Source: Burkholderiales bacterium (GTDB taxonomy: Bacteria > Pseudomonadota > Gammaproteobacteria > Burkholderiales > SG8-39). Taken from it: DNA of 34,877 bases. Below, piece after piece: positions 31,767 to 34,877 of this stretch. A program made the translations under genes and the position numbers. Positions within the stretch are counted from its first letter, which is position 1; each line of letters starts with the position of its first letter. The stretch spans positions 1 through 34,877 of the forward strand of contig JACZJV010000003.1 in assembly GCA_014860355.1 (NCBI GenBank), written 5' to 3'. The notes beneath the pieces were generated by a model. That model saw only the letters and a program-made list of their open reading frames with translations. It was not told where the DNA came from and made no database searches.

Positions 31767-32387
31767 ATGAAGACTTACGGATTATTGGCAGTGTTTGCCG
31801 CGCTGGCGCTTTTGGTCGGAAGCGTCCAGGCGGTTCCGCCGGGCAAGACAGTGGAGTTCGCCAGCCCCAACGGCAAGGTGACGTATGACGGAAAGGCACA
31901 TGCGGACAAGGGCCTGAAGTGCGCAGACTGCCACAGCAAGCCCAAGCTGTTCGCGATGAAAAAAGGCGGCGACAAGATGACCATGGCCGCGATGAACGAA
32001 GGCAAGTTCTGCGGCGCCTGCCACGACGGCAAGAAGGCGTTCAGCGCAAAGGCGCCGGCCGATTGCGTGAAGTGCCATGTCAAGCCAGGCGCCAAGGCCG
32101 GGGCGGACCAACCTGCCAAGGCGAAATCCGCGGCCGCGGACTCGAAAACGGAATCCGCCGGGGAATATGTCGACGACGCCGTAGTCACCGCCAAAGTGAA
32201 GGCGGCGGTGCTGGAAGAGCCCACGCTCAAGTCGGCCGAAATCAACGTCGAAACTTTCAAGGGCGTGGTTCAGTTGAGCGGCTTCGTCGGGTCCCGCGCC
32301 GATATGGACAAAGCCACGGAGCTCGCCAAGGGCGTCCAGGGCGCGAAATCGGTCAAGAACGACATGATCCTCAAAGGGACGAAGTAA
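31767..32387 (+). CDS. Periplasmic triheme c7-type cytochrome fused to a BON domain
   Basis: 206 residues. A signal peptide (1-22) is followed by three heme c attachment sites, CADCH (52-56), CGACH (82-86) and CVKCH (100-104), in a layout like the c7-type triheme domain (KVTYDGKAHADKGLKCADCH, MTMAAMNEGKFCGACHDGKKAF). After an Ala/Lys-rich linker (105-133), residues 134-204 are a BON domain (DDAVVTAKVKAAVLEEPTLKSAEINVETFKGVVQLSGFVGSRADMDKATELAKGVQGAKSVKNDM). BON domains bind membranes or lipids, so this could place an electron carrier at the envelope. ATG 31767 has AAGGGG 7 bases upstream. Electron partner unknown. Confidence 0.87.
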   Translation: MKTYGLLAVFAALALLVGSVQAVPPGKTVEFASPNGKVTYDGKAHADKGLKCADCHSKPKLFAMKKGGDKMTMAAMNEGKFCGACHDGKKAFSAKAPADCVKCHVKPGAKAGADQPAKAKSAAADSKTESAGEYVDDAVVTAKVKAAVLEEPTLKSAEINVETFKGVVQLSGFVGSRADMDKATELAKGVQGAKSVKNDMILKGTK

Positions 32388-32460
32388 CATTGCTGCATCT
32401 GCCACAGGCCGGAGGGCGCGCGCAACTGGCGGTGATGCGCTGCCTTGCGCCGCGACCGGA

Positions 32461-33369
32461 ATGAAGGCGTACCCGGCATCGGCACGGCTACTTGCAATCG
32501 CAGTGCTATGCATGGGCGCCCAGCTTGCCCTTGCAGGCGCAGCGCAAGCAGATCCGGCCGCATCGCTGCGCGCGAGCTACGATGGCTTGCAGAACCAGCT
32601 CAGCCGCAACCAGTTCCAGCGGCCGCTGCATCTGGTCTCCGGCGAAACCGCGGATGGCGTGACCGGCGAGATTTACGCGCGCATCGACTACCCGTTTGCG
32701 ACGGTGCGCGCCGGGCTGAGCGATCCGCACGATTGGTGCGACATCCTGATACTCCACGTCAACACCAAGTACTGTCGCGCTGCGCCCGGCAGCCGGGGAA
32801 CCGTACTCGATGTAAGCATAGGCAGGAAATACAACGAACCGCTGGAGCAGGCCTACCGTGTGGGCTTTGCCTATCGCGTCGCCGCCCAGACGGCGGACTA
32901 CCTGCAGGTGAAGCTCGATGCGGACGCGGGCCCGTACGGCACGCACGACTACCGCATCATGCTCGAGGCAGTCCCGCTGGACTCCGGGCGCAGCTTCATC
33001 CACTTTTCGTATGCATTTTCCTATGGCTACGCGGGACGGCTTGCGCTGCAGGCCTACCTCGCCACCATCGGCCAGAACAAGGTGGGATTCGCCGTCGTCG
33101 GCAAGCGCACCGACGGCAAGCCTGCTTACATCCATGGACTGCGCGGCCTGGTGGAACGCAATACCATGCGCTATTACCTCGCCGTCGAGGCTTTTCTGGG
33201 CGCCGAATCCGCACCGCGGCAGCAGCGCCTCGAGCAGCGTTTGCGCGAGTGGTTTGCCGGCATCGAACGCTATCCGCGCCAGCTGCATGAAATGGAACAA
33301 CAGGAGTATCTTGAGATGAAGCGCCACGAGTATCTGAGGCAGCAGTCGGCAGTCCCGCCGCCGGCCTGA
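32461..33369 (+). CDS. Exported protein of unknown function
   Basis: 302 residues. The signal peptide covers about 1-30 (LLAIAVLCMGAQLALAGAAQA). The mature part has a regular strand-rich pattern (EIYARIDYPFATVRAGLSDPHDWCDILILHVNTKYC, DYRIMLEAVPLDSGRSFIHFSYAFSYGYAGRLALQAYLAT) that may be a START/SRPBCC-like lipid-binding fold, but this is a guess from pattern. Two Cys (in DWCDIL and TKYCRA) could form a disulphide. The C-terminus is helical and charged (HEMEQQEYLEMKRHEYLRQQ). It begins 73 bases after the cytochrome gene with no dyad between, so it may share that transcript. No good Shine-Dalgarno sequence before the ATG. Confidence 0.75.
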   Translation: MKAYPASARLLAIAVLCMGAQLALAGAAQADPAASLRASYDGLQNQLSRNQFQRPLHLVSGETADGVTGEIYARIDYPFATVRAGLSDPHDWCDILILHVNTKYCRAAPGSRGTVLDVSIGRKYNEPLEQAYRVGFAYRVAAQTADYLQVKLDADAGPYGTHDYRIMLEAVPLDSGRSFIHFSYAFSYGYAGRLALQAYLATIGQNKVGFAVVGKRTDGKPAYIHGLRGLVERNTMRYYLAVEAFLGAESAPRQQRLEQRLREWFAGIERYPRQLHEMEQQEYLEMKRHEYLRQQSAVPPPA

Positions 33370-33373
33370 GCGG

Positions 33374-33405
33374 CGGTGCGCGCGCGCCGGCTTGCGCTTT
33401 TTTTT
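33374..33405 (+). terminator. Probable intrinsic terminator
   Basis: A GC-rich self-complementary stretch directly after the stop codon at 33369 ends in GCGC followed by eight T (33398-33405). The exact stem is ambiguous because several GCGC pairings are possible. Confidence 0.55.
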
Positions 33406-33510
33406 GGTGGAGCAGATCTTCGGCCCTGGCTGCTGCGCCCAGGCGCGAGGGCGCCTTGTCCGAGTTGACGCACAGACCGCCGCGGCAGTCTTGCCGATGC
33501 TTTCCAATCG

Positions 33511-34536
33511 TTGAAAAGCCATGGCATTTTCGTGAAAAGCACGCCCTCACACCGTCCCGAAACGGCGTCCGCCGCAGCTGCGCAGACTGATCCCACGCTC
33601 AATGCGCTGCGGGCATCCGAAAGCCGCTACCGCCGCCTGTTCGAAGCCGCTCGAGACGGCATACTGCTGCTCAACTCCGAAACAGGCCAGATCGAGGACG
33701 TCAACCCCTACCTGATCGAGTTGCTGGGCTACTCCCACGCCGAGTTCCTGGGTAAAAAACTATGGGAAGTGGGCTCGTTTGCGGACAGGGACGAGAGCAG
33801 GGAAATGTTCGCCCAGCTGCAGTCCAATGGGTATGTCCGCTACGACGATCTTCCGCTGAAAACGAAAGCAGGGGCGGAGGTCGCGGTTGAATTCGTCAGC
33901 AATATCTACGACTGTGCAGGCACCAGGGTAATCCAGTGCAATATCCGCGATATTTCCGAGCGCAAGCGCATGGAAGAGCAGCTGCGCAGAATGGCCTTCT
34001 ACGACACGCTCACCAATTTGCCCAATCGCCGGCTGCTCGGCGACCGCCTGAGCCAGGCCATGGCGGCGAGCAAGCGCAGCGGCCGCTATGGCGTAATGAT
34101 GTTCCTGGACCTGGACGAGTTCAAACTGCTCAATGACGCGCATGGGCATGCTGCGGGCGACCTGCTGTTGATCGAGGCCGCGGCGCGGCTGAAAACCTGC
34201 GTACGCGAGACGGACACCGTGGCGCGCTTCGGCGGCGACGAGTTCGTGGTGATGGTCGGCGATCTGGGCACCGATGAAGCCGGGTCAAGTACGCAAGCGG
34301 GGATCGTGGCGAGGAAAATACACGCGGCGCTGGCGCTGCCCTATGCACTCAAGCTGCATCAGGGGGAAGCGGCGCAATCGACTGTCGAACATCAGTGCAC
34401 GGTGAGCATCGGCATGGTGCTATTCAAGGACCACCAAATCAGTCAGGACAATATCCTCAGCCGGGCTGACGCCGCAATGTATCAGGCCAAGAATGCCGGG
34501 GGCAATTCGATCCGGTTTTTTGAATCGAAGGTTTGA
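33511..34536 (+). CDS. PAS-GGDEF diguanylate cyclase
   Basis: 341 residues from TTG 33511 (GTG 33532 is an alternative; neither has a clear ribosome binding site). One PAS domain (about 35-150, SRYRRLFEAARDGILLLNSETGQIEDVNPYLIELLGY...) ends in the PAC linker RDISERKRMEEQL. The GGDEF domain (about 165-335) has an intact RFGGDEF (GGDEF at 241-245) and an upstream RETD (232-235), the RxxD inhibitory site that binds product. It is therefore predicted to make c-di-GMP from two GTP with feedback control. No membrane segment. It opposes the predicted phosphodiesterase of the kai-like operon. No full dyad precedes it, only a half-site (CGCACAGA at 33469-33476). Confidence 0.93.
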   Translation: MKSHGIFVKSTPSHRPETASAAAAQTDPTLNALRASESRYRRLFEAARDGILLLNSETGQIEDVNPYLIELLGYSHAEFLGKKLWEVGSFADRDESREMFAQLQSNGYVRYDDLPLKTKAGAEVAVEFVSNIYDCAGTRVIQCNIRDISERKRMEEQLRRMAFYDTLTNLPNRRLLGDRLSQAMAASKRSGRYGVMMFLDLDEFKLLNDAHGHAAGDLLLIEAAARLKTCVRETDTVARFGGDEFVVMVGDLGTDEAGSSTQAGIVARKIHAALALPYALKLHQGEAAQSTVEHQCTVSIGMVLFKDHQISQDNILSRADAAMYQAKNAGGNSIRFFESKV

Positions 34537-34733
34537 GCGAACGCCTGTTGCAGTCTCCCCGGAGCATCCAGGCCGCTACCGGATCGACCTGCAGATTGCG
34601 GAGAAAGTTGTGGGTGCGCCGGCCATGTGCTTGCGCGCCACATTGTTTCGCAATTTCGGTGTCGTCGAACTGGTCGACGCCATTTCAAATCCTGGCGCGA
34701 CCAGGACCATGGCTTCCTGCTTGAGCGACGGTC
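34537..34733. other. Gap without a convincing gene
   Basis: Between the diguanylate cyclase gene and dyad site k. A + strand frame is open to 34756, but it has no ribosome binding site, overlaps the cyclase end and shows no family I recognise. Confidence 0.4.
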
Positions 34734-34749
34734 GGTGCGCTAGCGCACA
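34734..34749 (+). promoter_or_regulatory. Dyad site k
   Basis: GGTGCGCTAGCGCACA followed by GA. GATAAT/ATAATT (34770-34776) is centred 31-32 bp away on the + strand, predicting a start near 34783. Confidence 0.62.
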
Positions 34750-34798
34750 GAGTTAGTTTCCAGCCGGCGGATAATTGGGTTTCTCCCTAGGCCTTCCC

Positions 34799-34877
34799 AT
34801 GCCGGACCTAAAGTCCCCGCCGAAGATAGAACCCGCGAATGAACAGCCTGCGCAGTTGAATCGGGTGCCGTCGCATC
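34799..34877 (+). CDS. Possible start of a gene cut by the right edge
   Basis: ATG 34799 opens a frame of 26 codons to the edge (MPDLKSPPKIEPANEQPAQL...). There is no ribosome binding site, but the start lies about 16 bases after the predicted transcript start of dyad site k. Too short to identify. Confidence 0.35.
   Translation, partial: MPDLKSPPKIEPANEQPAQLNRVPSH

Noticed and set aside
33465..33476. CGCACAGA upstream of the diguanylate cyclase gene
   Set aside because: Only the right half matches; the expected left half reads CCGAG. Listed as a half-site in the gene entry, not as a site.

Overview
The window is GC-rich (about two thirds by eye) and densely coded. Lipoproteins, a DUF3943 outer-membrane protein, an AsmA-family protein, an Mla-type lipid ABC system and a cyclic glucan synthase point to a Gram-negative proteobacterium. 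The family mix and GC content suggest a betaproteobacterium, but this is inference: there is no rRNA or other marker gene. I saw no tRNA, rRNA, transposase, CRISPR array or phage gene.

Layout. 1-7891 is a signalling block on the + strand: a hybrid histidine kinase cut by the left edge, an in-frame remnant of a response regulator/adenylate cyclase, then three genes joined by 4-base overlaps (kaiC-like, kaiB-like, PAS-GAF-GGDEF-EAL). 8063-11640 is a four-gene MlaE/MlaF/MlaD/auxiliary-lipoprotein transporter operon, followed by a small DUF3185 membrane protein. 11982-17219 (- strand) holds a DUF3943 protein, a lipoprotein cardiolipin-synthase-like phospholipase D enzyme and an AsmA protein. Divergent from these is a 2941-residue NdvB-type cyclic beta-glucan synthase (17456-26281), overlapping a Na+/H+ antiporter gene. 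27922-34536 carries smaller units: a secreted HEXXH protein, a collagen-like lipoprotein, a STAS/SpoIIAA-like protein, an ATP synthase gamma-subunit remnant overlapping a PPK2 polyphosphate kinase, a triheme cytochrome-BON fusion, an unrecognised exported protein and a PAS-GGDEF diguanylate cyclase.

The most interesting signal is not a gene. A 16-bp dyad, close to TGTGCG-N4-CGCACA, occurs eleven times, always between genes, in front of most transcription units. In ten of eleven copies a -10-like hexamer lies 31-32 bp from the dyad centre, and three of these hexamers are identical (TAGTCT). This is the geometry of a promoter activated from about -41.5. The dyad has the same outer half-sites (TGTG...CACA) and the same 16-bp length as the E. 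coli CRP site, but a different inner sequence. I infer a regulon of a CRP/FNR-type factor not encoded here, joining envelope remodelling (lipid transport, cardiolipin, cyclic glucan, AsmA), polyphosphate/nucleotide energy, c-di-GMP and Kai-type signalling. One copy faces no protein gene. It precedes a -10 hexamer, a C-rich stretch and a strong intrinsic terminator, which together look like a small RNA gene of about 90 nt (15182-15272). A second copy may drive a structured, terminator-ending leader or small RNA upstream of the collagen-like lipoprotein.
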